A DNA stretch of 62,819 bases from a virus. The stretch is from the IMG/VR virus record IMGVR_UViG_3300038549_000020, positions 1 through 62,819 of that record; one strand, given 5' to 3'. Numbering within the stretch: the first letter of the stretch is position 1; every line of letters begins with the position of its first letter. A program made the translations under genes and the position numbers. The notes beneath the pieces were generated by a model, which saw only the letters and a program-made list of their open reading frames with translations, ran no database searches and had not been told where the DNA came from. Shown here in pieces: positions 53,301 through 62,732 of the stretch.

Positions 53301-53819
53301 TCAGCTCGGGCACCACTGGGCGGTGATCCACGAGCCATTTTTGACGGTCGTCGATCCGCTATTGGCGTTCTGTCCCCACTGGAAGGTGAGGTCTCCGGCT
53401 GTGGCGCCCATGCTCACCCGGACCGCGACGTTGAGCGCCATGGTGGTGGTGGTGACGCCGTAGGCCCTGGCCGTGCTCGGAGGGGCGCCCTCGTTCCAGC
53501 CGTCGTAGTAGAACTCTGTGTCACCATCGGACATCGCGCCGGTGAGGTCCGATGTGGTGGGACCCCAGATCTTGTAGCAGATCACCGCGTCGTCGGGGTA
53601 GTCCCAGTCGTACTTGATGTCGCCACCGTCGCCGGATGCGACCACCGAGAGTAGTCCGTGGACGTCGTACACCCGGTTGGCCTTGAGGGCGACGAGGAGA
53701 TCCGGATCGTCGCTGATCGCGGTTCCCGACCGGGTGGTGTCGTCGGCCTTGTAGGCGTGGATCGGCGCCCTGTCGTTGATGTCCGACGCGTAGATGATCT
53801 GTCCTGCGTAGACGGTCAT
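53301..53819 (-). CDS. Tail/fibre-associated protein
   Basis: 172 aa from ATG 53819. MTVYAGQIIYASDINDRAPIHAYKADDTTRSGTA is typical of actinophage minor tail or fibre proteins; a beta-rich middle (VYDVHGLLSVVASGDGGDIKYDWDYPDD) ends with GSWITAQW. Between the large minor tail protein and the lysis genes. Host contact possible. Confidence 0.65.
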   Translation of the reverse strand: MTVYAGQIIYASDINDRAPIHAYKADDTTRSGTAISDDPDLLVALKANRVYDVHGLLSVVASGDGGDIKYDWDYPDDAVICYKIWGPTTSDLTGAMSDGDTEFYYDGWNEGAPPSTARAYGVTTTTMALNVAVRVSMGATAGDLTFQWGQNANSGSTTVKNGSWITAQWCPS

Positions 53820-53827
53820 GGCACCCC

Positions 53828-56038
53828 CTATCTCGCGTATCTGGCCTGGTGGAACAGTTGGATGGGTGCGCCTGCCGCATGCGCCTTGACCACGCCGTTG
53901 ACCGAACGGGTCACCGTGAACGTCTGTGGCGAGGTCGTGTCGGCGACGTCCGTCACGGTCATGCGCTCCCCGCCGATGATGATGTCGAAGGGCAGGCTCG
54001 CGGCGTCGTCGGTCGCCAGAACCCACCTCGGCCCGGTGAACGTCACGGACAATGACACATCCGCTGAGGTGATCGCGGTGGTCAGAGTCGACCCGTCGGA
54101 CTCATAGCGACCCAACGCCGACGAGTCGTACACCCCGACGTGCGTCCACGCCCCGGCCGGCGTCGCGTTATACGAGATCGTCCAGGTGTACGCGCCGATC
54201 CGCTCCGTATACCCCTGGATCATGAGGCCGGTGTCGTCGGGTGGCATCCACGACGGCGGATTGGTGAGGGTGACCACCGAGCCAATGTCCAGGGCGATCG
54301 CGGCGGCGGTGGCGACCGGATCGGCGCGCCACACCGATCGGTGCAGGCCGATCTCCGCGCGGGGGTAGCGCGTGGCGTCCCAGGTGCCCAGATGTCGCAG
54401 CCACCCGGTGACGTCGGGCAGCTGGCTGTCGTCGTCCAGGTACAGCCTCGGGGTGCTGTCGTACACCCCGACCCCGTCCGGATCGGTACGGGGATCGTTG
54501 ATGTTGAGTGGCCCCGATGTCTGGGTGGACCGCCACGATCCGCCGTCGATGCGGGTGACCGTGATGTCGTTGGCGATCGCGTCGTCGTCGTCCTCGGGCT
54601 CCAGCCGGCCGGAGAGCGCGTTGGCTGAATAGTCCCAGGTCGGACCTGTCGTGTTGTACATGCTGTCTCGGGTGCGGTAGGCCAGGCCCAGGCCTAGGCG
54701 CGGCTCGTAGAGGATCCCGCCGTCGGTGTCGGCGCAGTCGTCCATCAGGTCGATGAGGGTGCTCTCCTCCTGGCGACCCATGGCGGCGGTCGCGCTGGCC
54801 GCACCGTCGAGCTGGAGATGCACCCCATCCTCGGCACACAGTCGGATCATCCGGGCGGCGGCCAGCTCGCCCCAGTAACCCCCCATGGCCTCGTAGGTGC
54901 TGGTGGCGACCGTGTCGGCATAGACGGCGATGTGTCCACACGAGGCGGATTTCATCGACGTGTCGGGCACGTTCTGGACGGAGATCTGGACGACCGAGCC
55001 GGGCACGAAGGCATCGGTGTCGGTTCCTCCGGAAACGTCGTCCAGGAGCACCTCCATGGTCGCGTTCGCCCCGACTTGGTCCAGGGTGACGCGCAGGTGG
55101 TGCCACTCGCCGTCCAGGGGCTCCTCGCCGGAGATCACCACGGATACCGAGCCTCCGCCCGAGTCGGCCTCGGTACCGGTCACGGTGATCGTGTCGGTGA
55201 CCCCGTCCTCGAAGTCGATGACGAGCGTCCAGGTCGCCCATTCCGTCGTCCACTTGATGGGTGCGTACTGGGCGACGGCGATGTCGGTGGTGTCGCCCAG
55301 GAAGATCAAATCCAGGGTCCAGCTATCTCCTGTGGACCCCGACAGGAAAGCTGTCATGACAGGCTCGATCGCCGTGACGGCGTACACAAACTCCGGCAGG
55401 GTCGACCGCGCGCCATCCGGACCGGTGATCTTCGAGAATGCGAAGCTCCCGTACGCGGTCACCCCAGGCTGCCCGGACACCACCGATCCACCGACGCTGG
55501 TGGATGTCCCATCATCCAGCGGCCAGTAGGCCACCGGACTACGGGCGACGATGGAGCGCTCCAGGGCCGAGCGCTTGCCCCGCTGACCCTGGCCGAGACG
55601 GCGCTTGATCCCTGCGGCCTCCAGGGGCACGTAGACATCACTGCCACTGGTGTCCCAACGCTGCGGCCAGCTGGACACCTCCCCCTCGAATCGCTGGTCA
55701 GACCCGATGGTCACCCTGATCGGGGTGTTGCGGCCAATCAGCCCGTAGTAGGGGCTCGACGGGTTGCGCGGCGACATGTAGCCGTCGCGGTTGTCGAGGG
55801 TGAGCGCGAGGGTGCTCGGGCCGAGAGTGGACTGCCCATTGCTGCGTCCCCGGGTGATGGTGATCCCGTCGGACTCCCGAACCCTGCTGGTGACGTCCAC
55901 CCACCCACCGTCGACGAAGATCTCGACCCTGTGGTTGATGTGGCCGTCCGCATCGAAGGCGGACACGCCGGATCCGCCGAGGAGGGTTGGCCTGCCAGCC
56001 AGCTCCCACCCGGCCCACAGGGGGGCGAGTGACCTCAT
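53828..56038 (-). CDS. Large minor tail protein with LamG-like insert
   Basis: 736 aa from ATG 56038. The N-terminus (DVTSRVRESDGITITRGRSNGQSTLGPSTLALTLDNRDGYMSPRNPSSPYYGLI) matches the distal tail/minor tail opening with VRVT.G. Residues ~165-400 contain a LamG-like jelly roll (VAYWPLDDG, DGEWHHLRVTLDQ). The C-terminus repeats tail-hub patterns (LGTWDATRYPRAEIGLHRS, GSVVTLTNPP). Probably the tail-tip protein contacting the host surface. Confidence 0.75.
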   Translation of the reverse strand: MRSLAPLWAGWELAGRPTLLGGSGVSAFDADGHINHRVEIFVDGGWVDVTSRVRESDGITITRGRSNGQSTLGPSTLALTLDNRDGYMSPRNPSSPYYGLIGRNTPIRVTIGSDQRFEGEVSSWPQRWDTSGSDVYVPLEAAGIKRRLGQGQRGKRSALERSIVARSPVAYWPLDDGTSTSVGGSVVSGQPGVTAYGSFAFSKITGPDGARSTLPEFVYAVTAIEPVMTAFLSGSTGDSWTLDLIFLGDTTDIAVAQYAPIKWTTEWATWTLVIDFEDGVTDTITVTGTEADSGGGSVSVVISGEEPLDGEWHHLRVTLDQVGANATMEVLLDDVSGGTDTDAFVPGSVVQISVQNVPDTSMKSASCGHIAVYADTVATSTYEAMGGYWGELAAARMIRLCAEDGVHLQLDGAASATAAMGRQEESTLIDLMDDCADTDGGILYEPRLGLGLAYRTRDSMYNTTGPTWDYSANALSGRLEPEDDDDAIANDITVTRIDGGSWRSTQTSGPLNINDPRTDPDGVGVYDSTPRLYLDDDSQLPDVTGWLRHLGTWDATRYPRAEIGLHRSVWRADPVATAAAIALDIGSVVTLTNPPSWMPPDDTGLMIQGYTERIGAYTWTISYNATPAGAWTHVGVYDSSALGRYESDGSTLTTAITSADVSLSVTFTGPRWVLATDDAASLPFDIIIGGERMTVTDVADTTSPQTFTVTRSVNGVVKAHAAGAPIQLFHQARYAR

Positions 56039-56547
56039 CACTCAGCCCAGCGGATCCAACACCGCATGTCCACCCCGGACGTCGGAGTGGTCGCCCGGAC
56101 GCGGACGAACTTGCTAACCGGAATGATCGGCCGCGAGTCGGGCATCCACTGATAGGAGTAGTGCGAGGGTGATTCGCTGGTGGTCATCGACAGCGCCACC
56201 ACATCGAAGACCCGTGTCGCCGTGGTGTTGTCCTCGGCGGAGGAGGTGTAGCCGGTGGCCTCCGTGCCCAGGGTGAGCAGAGACGCGGGTGCGCCAGGGT
56301 CGGTGGGCTGCACCCCTGCGGCCACATGCGCGGTGACGGTGGCGGCCACATCGGTTTGCAGCAGCTCCACCACACCATCGGCACCTGGGATGTCGTCGAC
56401 GGTGAATCCCCATGCGATCAGGGTGATCTGCCTGGTCGACGGGGTCGCCAGCTGCAACATGGTCTTGATCGATGTCCCGGTGGTGACGGCGGCCTGGGCT
56501 GCCGTGGTCGGCATCGGTCCGTTCCAGGCCGTATAGATGTGCGGCAC
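56038..56547 (-). CDS. Tail-tip structural protein
   Basis: 169 aa. MPHIYTAWNGPMPTTAAQAAVTTGTSIKTMLQLATPSTRQITLIAWGFTVDD is a beta-sandwich-type sequence seen in actinophage tail proteins. Stop overlaps the minor tail start. Role inferred from position after the tape measure. Confidence 0.6.
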   Translation of the reverse strand: MPHIYTAWNGPMPTTAAQAAVTTGTSIKTMLQLATPSTRQITLIAWGFTVDDIPGADGVVELLQTDVAATVTAHVAAGVQPTDPGAPASLLTLGTEATGYTSSAEDNTTATRVFDVVALSMTTSESPSHYSYQWMPDSRPIIPVSKFVRVRATTPTSGVDMRCWIRWAE

Positions 56548-56555
56548 TATGCCCC

Positions 56556-58673
56556 CTACACCTTGATGTTGAGCAGGTCGGGTGACCCGCCCCGTTTCTT
56601 GATCGCGATGGCCAGGATGTTGAGTAGCAGGTCACCCAGTTGCGAGCCGTCCGAACCAATGACCAGCGTGGATCCGCCACCGCCTCCGCCGCCCCCGGAC
56701 GCGACCGAGCCGCCACCTCCACCACCGCCCATCATCTGTTTGGTCTCCTGCGCGGTGGACACCCAGCGTGGCTTGGTCTCCCAGATCAGCTCGGGGCCCT
56801 CCTCGCCGACGAGGACCGGACCGGGCTTGGTCCAACCACCCTCGGCGTTGTGTGTGTAGCCGGATCCATAGAGGGCCTGCTCCCGCGCGTCCTGCCCCTG
56901 ATAACGCACGTAGTGCCACTCATTGATCACGTAATTCATCGTCTTCGTGCCAGTGGGCAGACCGAGGATTCTGTTGATCAAGGCCTGGACCTGCTCGCGG
57001 TCATATCCCATGGCGGCGGCCTGGTCGAGGATCGCCGCGATGACAGCGTTCTGCGCTGCGGCGGCCCGATATGACGCCCCGGCAAGATCCCCTTGGGCGA
57101 CAGCCGCCGCATACTCGGCCTCACCAGCTGCGACGGCGGCCCCGACAAGATCCTGAAACATGCCAATGTTGTCGCGACCCTTGGCTGTCGAGTCGTCCAG
57201 ACTCCTGCCGTGCTCACGGGTCGACTCCGCAAGATTGTCGATGCCCTCCTCGAAGGCGAGATGCGCCTCAAAGGCGGAAGCGAACGAATCCTGGAGATCT
57301 TTCGTGGCGTCGGCGGCTTCCTTCTCCGCGTCCGCCAGGGCCTTCGCCGATTCGGCGGCCACACTCAAACCGGCTGATGCGATGGCCGTGGAGTCGCCCA
57401 AGCTGCGGAAATGCTCATCGCTGTCGACGAATCCCGTGGTGAGCATGTCCCACGCATCCATCAGGGGGCTGATGGCCTGCCCGAGCGGTCCCAGCAACGT
57501 GTCGGCGAGCCGACCCCCCGACATCTCATTGAGATCACTCAATCCGCTGTACAGCTTGGACAGGACCTCGATCGTCTCGCCCAAACCGTCGACCACATCG
57601 GCGGTTCCGTCGACCAGGTCGCCAAAGAACTTCGCGGCCCCGGGGCCAGCGGACGCGATCGAGTCGGAGAAGTCCCCGATCGCCTCCCCGAGCTGGGGAA
57701 GGTCACCCGCCACCGACTCGATGAACGGTGCCGATGCGGCGAACATCTGTCGAAGCCCAGGACCCGCCTCCCGCACCATGCCGATCAGCCCCTTGGCCAG
57801 GGGATCCACGGCCTTGGCCAGGGGAGCGAACATGCCGGAAAGATCCAGCTGGCCGATCTCACCACGCAACTCGTCCAGGGCTGTGACCACGGGTTTCTTG
57901 AATGCCGACCCGATCGAGATCAACTCCTCGCTCAGGGTGGCGCTGAACACCCCGGCGGCCTGCTTGACCTCTGGCGACTGGGCCGCCCCCGCGATGCCGG
58001 CGGCCAGACCTCCCGCTCCGGCGGCACCCAGCAGGCCGGCGGAGATGGCGGCGCCGACAGCGGGAGCCATGACTACCCCGATGGCGGCCCCGGCGGCGAC
58101 GACATACGGAGACCGGGCGGCACCGGCGATACCGTCAACCATCTGCCTGCCGAGGCTTTCCCCGGCCTCTCTGCCCGTGTTGGCGATCGTCTTCTTCAGC
58201 TTGGTTAGTTGGCTGATGACGGCCTGATCGGACTTGATGTTCGGCAGCAGATCGCGGTCACCGGTCCGGTCGAGCTGCTTGATCATCTCAAGGTGGCGCG
58301 CTTTGACCTTCTCCAGGGCCGCAGTGAGCCGATCGGAGTCCTTGCCGGCGGCCGACAGCTCATCGCCGAGTGCCTGTACAGCGGGGGCCGCTTTGCGGGC
58401 CGTGGCGGCAACACCCTCGACCCCTTCGGCCGCGGGCTTGACCTTCTTGCCCGCCGCACCCAGTTTGCCCAACTGTTCGGTCAGGCCCTCTGTGGCGTCG
58501 TCGGCCTTGCGTGCCGTCTCGGCCGCGGTCGAAAAGGCCAGGGCAAGGTTCGCGGTCGCCTTGGTCGCCTGCCGGTTGATCGCACCGAGGGAACGCTGGA
58601 TCGACGCGGCGGTCTTCCCGAAGTCGTTGTCGCCCTTGACGTGGATCTGGATGTCATTGGCCACCGTCGTCAC
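56556..58673 (-). CDS. Tape measure protein
   Basis: 705 aa. Helical N-terminal half, a hydrophobic Gly/Ala segment (~183-235, ARSPYVVAAGAAIGVVMAPAVGAAISAGLL) and the typical late motif VGEEGPELIWE; ends in Gly-rich loops. The length predicts a tail of about 105 nm at 0.15 nm per residue, so a rather short siphovirus tail. Preceded by the tail chaperones, standard order. Confidence 0.87.
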   Translation of the reverse strand: MTTVANDIQIHVKGDNDFGKTAASIQRSLGAINRQATKATANLALAFSTAAETARKADDATEGLTEQLGKLGAAGKKVKPAAEGVEGVAATARKAAPAVQALGDELSAAGKDSDRLTAALEKVKARHLEMIKQLDRTGDRDLLPNIKSDQAVISQLTKLKKTIANTGREAGESLGRQMVDGIAGAARSPYVVAAGAAIGVVMAPAVGAAISAGLLGAAGAGGLAAGIAGAAQSPEVKQAAGVFSATLSEELISIGSAFKKPVVTALDELRGEIGQLDLSGMFAPLAKAVDPLAKGLIGMVREAGPGLRQMFAASAPFIESVAGDLPQLGEAIGDFSDSIASAGPGAAKFFGDLVDGTADVVDGLGETIEVLSKLYSGLSDLNEMSGGRLADTLLGPLGQAISPLMDAWDMLTTGFVDSDEHFRSLGDSTAIASAGLSVAAESAKALADAEKEAADATKDLQDSFASAFEAHLAFEEGIDNLAESTREHGRSLDDSTAKGRDNIGMFQDLVGAAVAAGEAEYAAAVAQGDLAGASYRAAAAQNAVIAAILDQAAAMGYDREQVQALINRILGLPTGTKTMNYVINEWHYVRYQGQDAREQALYGSGYTHNAEGGWTKPGPVLVGEEGPELIWETKPRWVSTAQETKQMMGGGGGGGSVASGGGGGGGGSTLVIGSDGSQLGDLLLNILAIAIKKRGGSPDLLNIKV

Positions 58674-58929
58674 CTCCCTCAGTGGACAAGCGTTCGATCA
58701 TGAGCAGGCGGAGTAGGTCGGCGTCCTCGGCCAGCAGGGCGGATGGCAGGCAGCCGAACCGCTGGCACAGGGACAGGATCATGCGGGCGTGGGTGAGCTC
58801 TCCTGGCTCGGTGGCAGCATGTCCATCGGCATCGATTCCTCCAGGGACGGATCTCCACCGCTGGAGGCTGGCGACAAAGGGGCCTTGACACTCGCGATCG
58901 CCGAGGTGATGCCGGCGGCGATCGCCCAC
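58654..58929 (-). CDS. Tail assembly chaperone, frameshift-extended part
   Basis: The useful portion (ELTHARMILSLCQRFGCLPSALLAEDADLLRLLMIERLS) lies in the -1 frame relative to the first chaperone and overlaps its end. As in lambda G/GT, a -1 ribosomal slip near 58790-58850 would fuse it to that protein. No perfect slippery heptamer was found in the overlap. The ORF's upstream part is probably not used alone. Confidence 0.6.
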   Translation of the reverse strand: MGDRRRHHLGDRECQGPFVASLQRWRSVPGGIDADGHAATEPGELTHARMILSLCQRFGCLPSALLAEDADLLRLLMIERLSTEGGDDGGQ

Positions 58930-59228
58930 AGCAGGGCGGGATCACAGCCAGGACCCATCAGACCATCCCTGGTCAGGGGTACCGGCTGCTCGGTGACCGG
59001 ATCCTCCAGGTTCCAGTCGACCAGCAGGCCAGGTTTCTCATCCGGGTCGTCCGGATCGGGGGCCATCATCGCAACCAGGTCGGCGAGGCCGGTGGAGTCG
59101 CCCCGCTCCCGGGCGGCGGTCATCTCAATGACCATGCCCACCGTGGCGCGGCGGGCACGCACCCGCAGACCCTCCAGCTCCGGGTCGTCGAACACGAGTT
59201 CGAGGAGGGGTCGGCGGTACCCGGTCAC
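58779..59228 (-). CDS. Tail assembly chaperone
   Basis: 149 aa. LLELVFDDPELEGLRVRARRATVGMVIEMTAARERGDSTGLADLVAMMA is the standard opening of siphovirus tail chaperones (G-like); an acidic, Pro/Ser-rich C-terminus follows. Encoded between the major tail protein and the tape measure, which it helps fold with its frameshifted form. Confidence 0.8.
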   Translation of the reverse strand: MTGYRRPLLELVFDDPELEGLRVRARRATVGMVIEMTAARERGDSTGLADLVAMMAPDPDDPDEKPGLLVDWNLEDPVTEQPVPLTRDGLMGPGCDPALLWAIAAGITSAIASVKAPLSPASSGGDPSLEESMPMDMLPPSQESSPTPA

Positions 59229-59650
59229 GGAGTATCCCAGGTGGGAATCGTGCCGCTGGCCAGACTGCCCGGCACCGTCCAGGTCAGCTCACCGGAGGCC
59301 GCCCTGGTCAGGGCGTAATCGGTGAGCACAACCGTGCACACCGGGGTGGTGCCCAGACGCTGGCCGGAGACGGTCAGGGTGAACTCTCGGGCGACCGATG
59401 TGGACGGAACGGTCTTGAACACGTCGTGGCTGTAGTTGGCCGCGTCGTTGAACACCCCGTTCCAGGTCGCCGTGAAATCCGCCAGCAGCAACAGCCGCTC
59501 ATAGGCCGAGCTGTCGAGGCCGGTGGTGTCCTGCACGCCCCTCGGAGTCGCGAACTCGAAGTTCGTGATGTCATTGAGGATCGCCCTCAGGGTTCCGCCA
59601 CTGTCGTCGATGGACATCGCCGTCCAGGCGAGACCACTCTCTTTCGCCAC
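59225..59650 (-). CDS. Major tail protein-like
   Basis: 141 aa. MAKESGLAWTAMSIDDSGGTLRAILNDITNFEFATPRGVQDTTGLDSSAYERLLLLADFTATWNGVFNDAANYSHDVFKTV has the tail-tube pattern (ITNFEF..P...Q..TG.D.....L.L.DFT). Directly before the chaperones, the usual place of the tail tube gene. A second tube-like gene lies at 60103. Confidence 0.75.
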   Translation of the reverse strand: MAKESGLAWTAMSIDDSGGTLRAILNDITNFEFATPRGVQDTTGLDSSAYERLLLLADFTATWNGVFNDAANYSHDVFKTVPSTSVAREFTLTVSGQRLGTTPVCTVVLTDYALTRAASGELTWTVPGSLASGTIPTWDTP

Positions 59651-59656
59651 GATCGA

Positions 59657-60103
59657 TCACCCTCTCTGAAATCTCGTGGCCAGGCTGTCCTGGTGGAGAG
59701 CGAAGTCCTCCACCCAGTGCTCCGGCCGTTGATGCACCCGCCGCTGTCCGATCAGGCCGCGCCAGTCCCCACCCCGCACCACACACAGCGGATCCCTCTC
59801 CAGGGGTGTGAAGTGCGGCTTGAAGCAGCGCTGACCAGGGGAAAAGGTGAACACGGTCAGCCCGGAGGGGTCCGGGCGCTCCCTGAACGCCCGGCCGGCG
59901 CGGGTACGGATGTAGCCGGCCCTCCTGGCGCCGTCCTCGGTGCGCTCATCCAGGGCGGTAACCCATCCGTTGCGCCAGCGTTCGCACTCCACCTCAGCGC
60001 AGCTCGCGCGACGGTGATGCGTGGAGATAGGTGCGCTGAGCTGGTACGTCTTGTACGCCTGCACCGGCATGACGGGTGTGAGGCGGTTGACCGGGCGCGC
60101 CAT
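59657..60103 (-). CDS. Conserved tail-region protein
   Basis: 148 aa. SAPISTHHRRASCAEVECERWRNGWVT, then YIRTRAGRAFRERPDPSGLTVFTFSPGQRCF, is a conserved actinophage sequence among tail genes, basic and Cys-containing. Function unknown; possibly a tail accessory protein. Confidence 0.65.
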   Translation of the reverse strand: MARPVNRLTPVMPVQAYKTYQLSAPISTHHRRASCAEVECERWRNGWVTALDERTEDGARRAGYIRTRAGRAFRERPDPSGLTVFTFSPGQRCFKPHFTPLERDPLCVVRGGDWRGLIGQRRVHQRPEHWVEDFALHQDSLATRFQRG

Positions 60104-60855
60104 CAGAACACCGTCGCCGTCAAGTTGCGGCAGATCGCGACCGCGAACGTCATCGATGTGAATCCGGCGGCGGTGGTCGTCACGACCCGTAGGTACTGCT
60201 CGACGGCCAGGGTCGCGGAGGTGGCGATCCGCTGCACGGTCGGCGCGGCCGTGACCGCTGTGAATGATCCACCGGTCACGTTAGCCCAGGCGTCAGCTCC
60301 CCCGTTGTCGCTGGACTCCTGGATCGTGATCGTCGCATCCGTACCGACGAACGTGAATACCTGGAGGTAGGCCTGTAGTCCGAACGCCGAGGGAGCACTG
60401 TCGTTGATGGATGATCCGTTGGTGGCGCCCGTGTCGGTACGGATCCCTGCCGTGCCGAGCCTGCCCCACTCCAGGCCGTAGTCATTGGAGAGGGCCTGAA
60501 CCGAGAAGCTGAACGATCCGTCAGCACCCCGGCTGCCGTCATAGTTGGGCTGCTTGGCGATCATGCAAGCCGCCGCGTTGCCCAGTGTCGTCCCTCGGCA
60601 GTACATGAGGTGCACATCGGTACGCGGCAGGGTCTTGAGCACCGGATGGGCCTGACCGGCGGCGTCGTTGAACCAGGACGACCACTCGACCGTGCCGTTA
60701 CGCCCCCCGCCTATCCGCTCGGGTGCGTACTTGTCGATGCCGGTGACCTCCAGGGCGGCAGGCCCACCGGAGATGCCGCCCAGGGAGCCGACGTCGCCAC
60801 TGAGGTTGTACCCACCACAGTAGAAGTTGTCCCCGAGGCCGCTCTGCTTGGTCAT
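60103..60855 (-). CDS. Major tail protein-like, large form
   Basis: 250 aa from ATG 60855. MTKQSGLGDNFYCGGYNLSGDVGSLGGISGGPAALEVTGIDKYAPERIGGGRNGTVEWSSWFN shares the tube-type pattern (E.TGID.....E...G...G...W...F), and the C-terminal half adds a beta domain (AYLQVFTFVGTDATITIQESSDNGGADAWANV) similar to phage decoration modules. Could be the true tail tube with a displayed domain. Confidence 0.7.
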   Translation of the reverse strand: MTKQSGLGDNFYCGGYNLSGDVGSLGGISGGPAALEVTGIDKYAPERIGGGRNGTVEWSSWFNDAAGQAHPVLKTLPRTDVHLMYCRGTTLGNAAACMIAKQPNYDGSRGADGSFSFSVQALSNDYGLEWGRLGTAGIRTDTGATNGSSINDSAPSAFGLQAYLQVFTFVGTDATITIQESSDNGGADAWANVTGGSFTAVTAAPTVQRIATSATLAVEQYLRVVTTTAAGFTSMTFAVAICRNLTATVF

Positions 60856-61301
60856 GGCGCCTCCGTCCACGCATCGTTGATCAACAGGGGGAGGGTGATC
60901 GTGTACACCCTGTACAGCCGGTTGTCCTGGGACAGGTAGCCATCGACGGCCTCCATCGGCACCCCGTGGATGCCGCGCACATCCACCGTGCGCACCTGGG
61001 CGCCGAGGGTCAGATCACCGGCATAGGCGGCCATGAGCGTGTCGCAGGCCGCCGTCAGGTTTGGATCGATCATGTCCGCTGGCTCTTGCAGCATCGACGA
61101 GTACAGGCGCACGTTCAGCAGGAGTCGCACGCTCGTGGAAGCCAGGCCAGACGAATTGATCGGGGTGATTCGTCCACCCCAGATCGCGCAGGTCAGACCG
61201 TTGCCGGGGGCATTTTTCGGCTCGTGCTTGTTGACCCTTTCGAACAGGCCGAGGGTCATGGCGTGGCTGGCAGCCGCATCGATGATCGCGTTGGTGTCCA
61301 C
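60852..61301 (-). CDS. Head-tail connector / tail terminator-like protein
   Basis: 149 aa from GTG 61301. FERVNKHEPKNAPGNGLTCAIWGGRITPINSSGLASTSVRLLLNVRLYSSMLQEPAD and the end YRVYTITLPLLINDAWTEA fit the tail-terminator type of neck protein. Overlaps the major tail start by 4 bases. Confidence 0.68.
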   Translation of the reverse strand: MDTNAIIDAAASHAMTLGLFERVNKHEPKNAPGNGLTCAIWGGRITPINSSGLASTSVRLLLNVRLYSSMLQEPADMIDPNLTAACDTLMAAYAGDLTLGAQVRTVDVRGIHGVPMEAVDGYLSQDNRLYRVYTITLPLLINDAWTEAP

Positions 61302-61302
61302 G

Positions 61303-61689
61303 TCAGCCCTCCAGCCTAAGGAGGTGGTGCGACACAACCGGTTCGACGATCGTCGGCACCATTCCGTCAATCGCCTGTCGGGTCTGTCTCCAGTGCCGGT
61401 AGCCCTTGAATCTGCTGGTGGCGTTGCGGGAGCCGACCCCCTCCAGCCACGGCCCGTAGACGATGCCCGTGTCGTGGACGATGGCGGTCAGGTAGGCGGG
61501 GTGCGCGGTGGTGACCCGCGTCCAGTAGTAGGGCGTCGGGTCGCGGAAATAGATGTGCATGAGGTGCACGGCGTGCTCCTCGGCGACGTCGGCGACCGTG
61601 TCGACCACATCGGCCGCGAGGTCTTCGACGATGCCCTCGGCGCGGCCGTCCAACAGGGGACCGTGGGCGTCCACCGTGATCCGGATCAT
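61303..61689 (-). CDS. Neck / HK97 gp10-like protein
   Basis: 128 aa (MIRITVDAHGPLLDGRAEGIVEDLAADVVDTVADVAEEHAVHLMH, then YYWTRVTTAHPAYLTAIV). The pattern of a helix followed by a beta-rich half and its place between the connector and tail terminator suit the HK97 gp10-like group. Confidence 0.65.
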   Translation of the reverse strand: MIRITVDAHGPLLDGRAEGIVEDLAADVVDTVADVAEEHAVHLMHIYFRDPTPYYWTRVTTAHPAYLTAIVHDTGIVYGPWLEGVGSRNATSRFKGYRHWRQTRQAIDGMVPTIVEPVVSHHLLRLEG

Positions 61690-62732
61690 CAGACGGCCCT
61701 CGATCTGGCCTTGCGGCCGTAGGTCGCATACACCTGGTCGCGTTTCTCGCCCAGCTGCCGGCCCCAGTACTCGCGGGCGTTCTCGCCGCTGCCGGCAACC
61801 CGGGCGTAGCCGCTCCCCTCGTTGAGCAGCTGATTCATTGCCGACGCCACCGCGTACCCCTCCACCAGGGGCGGCACGACGTGCCGGGTGATCGCCGCGT
61901 TGATCAGATGGGTCGCGGCGGTGGTCCCCAGGGCTCCCCGCTCCACGGTGAGGGTGCGGGGGGCGTAGATGTCGGCCAGGGCGGCATGGGTGGCCAACAC
62001 GGAGCCGTCCCAGGCCCTCTTGACCGTGAGCACGCTGCCCGCGACGTCGACGACCAGCATCCGCTCGCTGTCGATGAGGATGATCTCGTCTGCGACCGGG
62101 GCCGCCGTGGTGGTCGACATGGTGATGCCGACGTCGGCGTTGGACGCGGTCAGGGAGTCAGCGGCGTGGATATTGACCCCGGTGTCGGCCATCGTCTTGC
62201 CGGTGACGATCATCCGCTCGCTGTCGACCTTGATGATGTCCCCGACTCCGATTGCTGCCGAGTCCGAGCAGCTGACGCTCGTGCCGGTGGTGTCGGCCAG
62301 GGCGGCGGTGATCGTGCCGGCCGCTGAGGTGTTCGCCGAGTGCCCCCAGATGCCGACCAGGACATTGCCACGCTGCGAGGACGACCAGGAAGCCGAGGCG
62401 TCATCGTCGAGATCGATCCACCGATACGGCGGCCCATCCTGCGGATACAGATGGTAGTCGGACGCGCTCAGCGCCGTACCGTCCACAGTGATGCTGGTGG
62501 CACTGATCAGGTCGTGTTTGTCCAGGTAGAGACGGGTACCGCACACGGGGCCGATCTTGTCGTCGAAGTATCTCGTCGCGGTCAACGGGTAGAAGAACCG
62601 GTGACACAGACCCTCGATCTCAGGCGACGCGGAGGCGATCGCCGCGTCGACCTGGGCATTGTTACGCGCGGTCTCAGCCGCATCCAGGGCGCGCTTGACC
62701 CGTTCGCGCGTGGTGTACCAGATCGTGCTCAC
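61689..62732 (-). CDS. Head-tail connector (gp6-like) with an inserted domain
   Basis: 347 aa from GTG 62732. The N-terminus (RERVKRALDAAETARNNAQVDAAIASASPEIEGLCHRFFYPLTATRYFD) is a gp6/adaptor-like helical connector. Residues ~130-270 form an inserted beta-rich region with repeated DSERM(I/L)V motifs (KVDSERMIVTGKT, LIDSERMLVVDV). The C-terminal helix is ARVAGSGENAREYWGRQL. Unusually long for a connector, which is normally ~110-180 aa. Confidence 0.75.
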   Translation of the reverse strand: MSTIWYTTRERVKRALDAAETARNNAQVDAAIASASPEIEGLCHRFFYPLTATRYFDDKIGPVCGTRLYLDKHDLISATSITVDGTALSASDYHLYPQDGPPYRWIDLDDDASASWSSSQRGNVLVGIWGHSANTSAAGTITAALADTTGTSVSCSDSAAIGVGDIIKVDSERMIVTGKTMADTGVNIHAADSLTASNADVGITMSTTTAAPVADEIILIDSERMLVVDVAGSVLTVKRAWDGSVLATHAALADIYAPRTLTVERGALGTTAATHLINAAITRHVVPPLVEGYAVASAMNQLLNEGSGYARVAGSGENAREYWGRQLGEKRDQVYATYGRKARSRAV

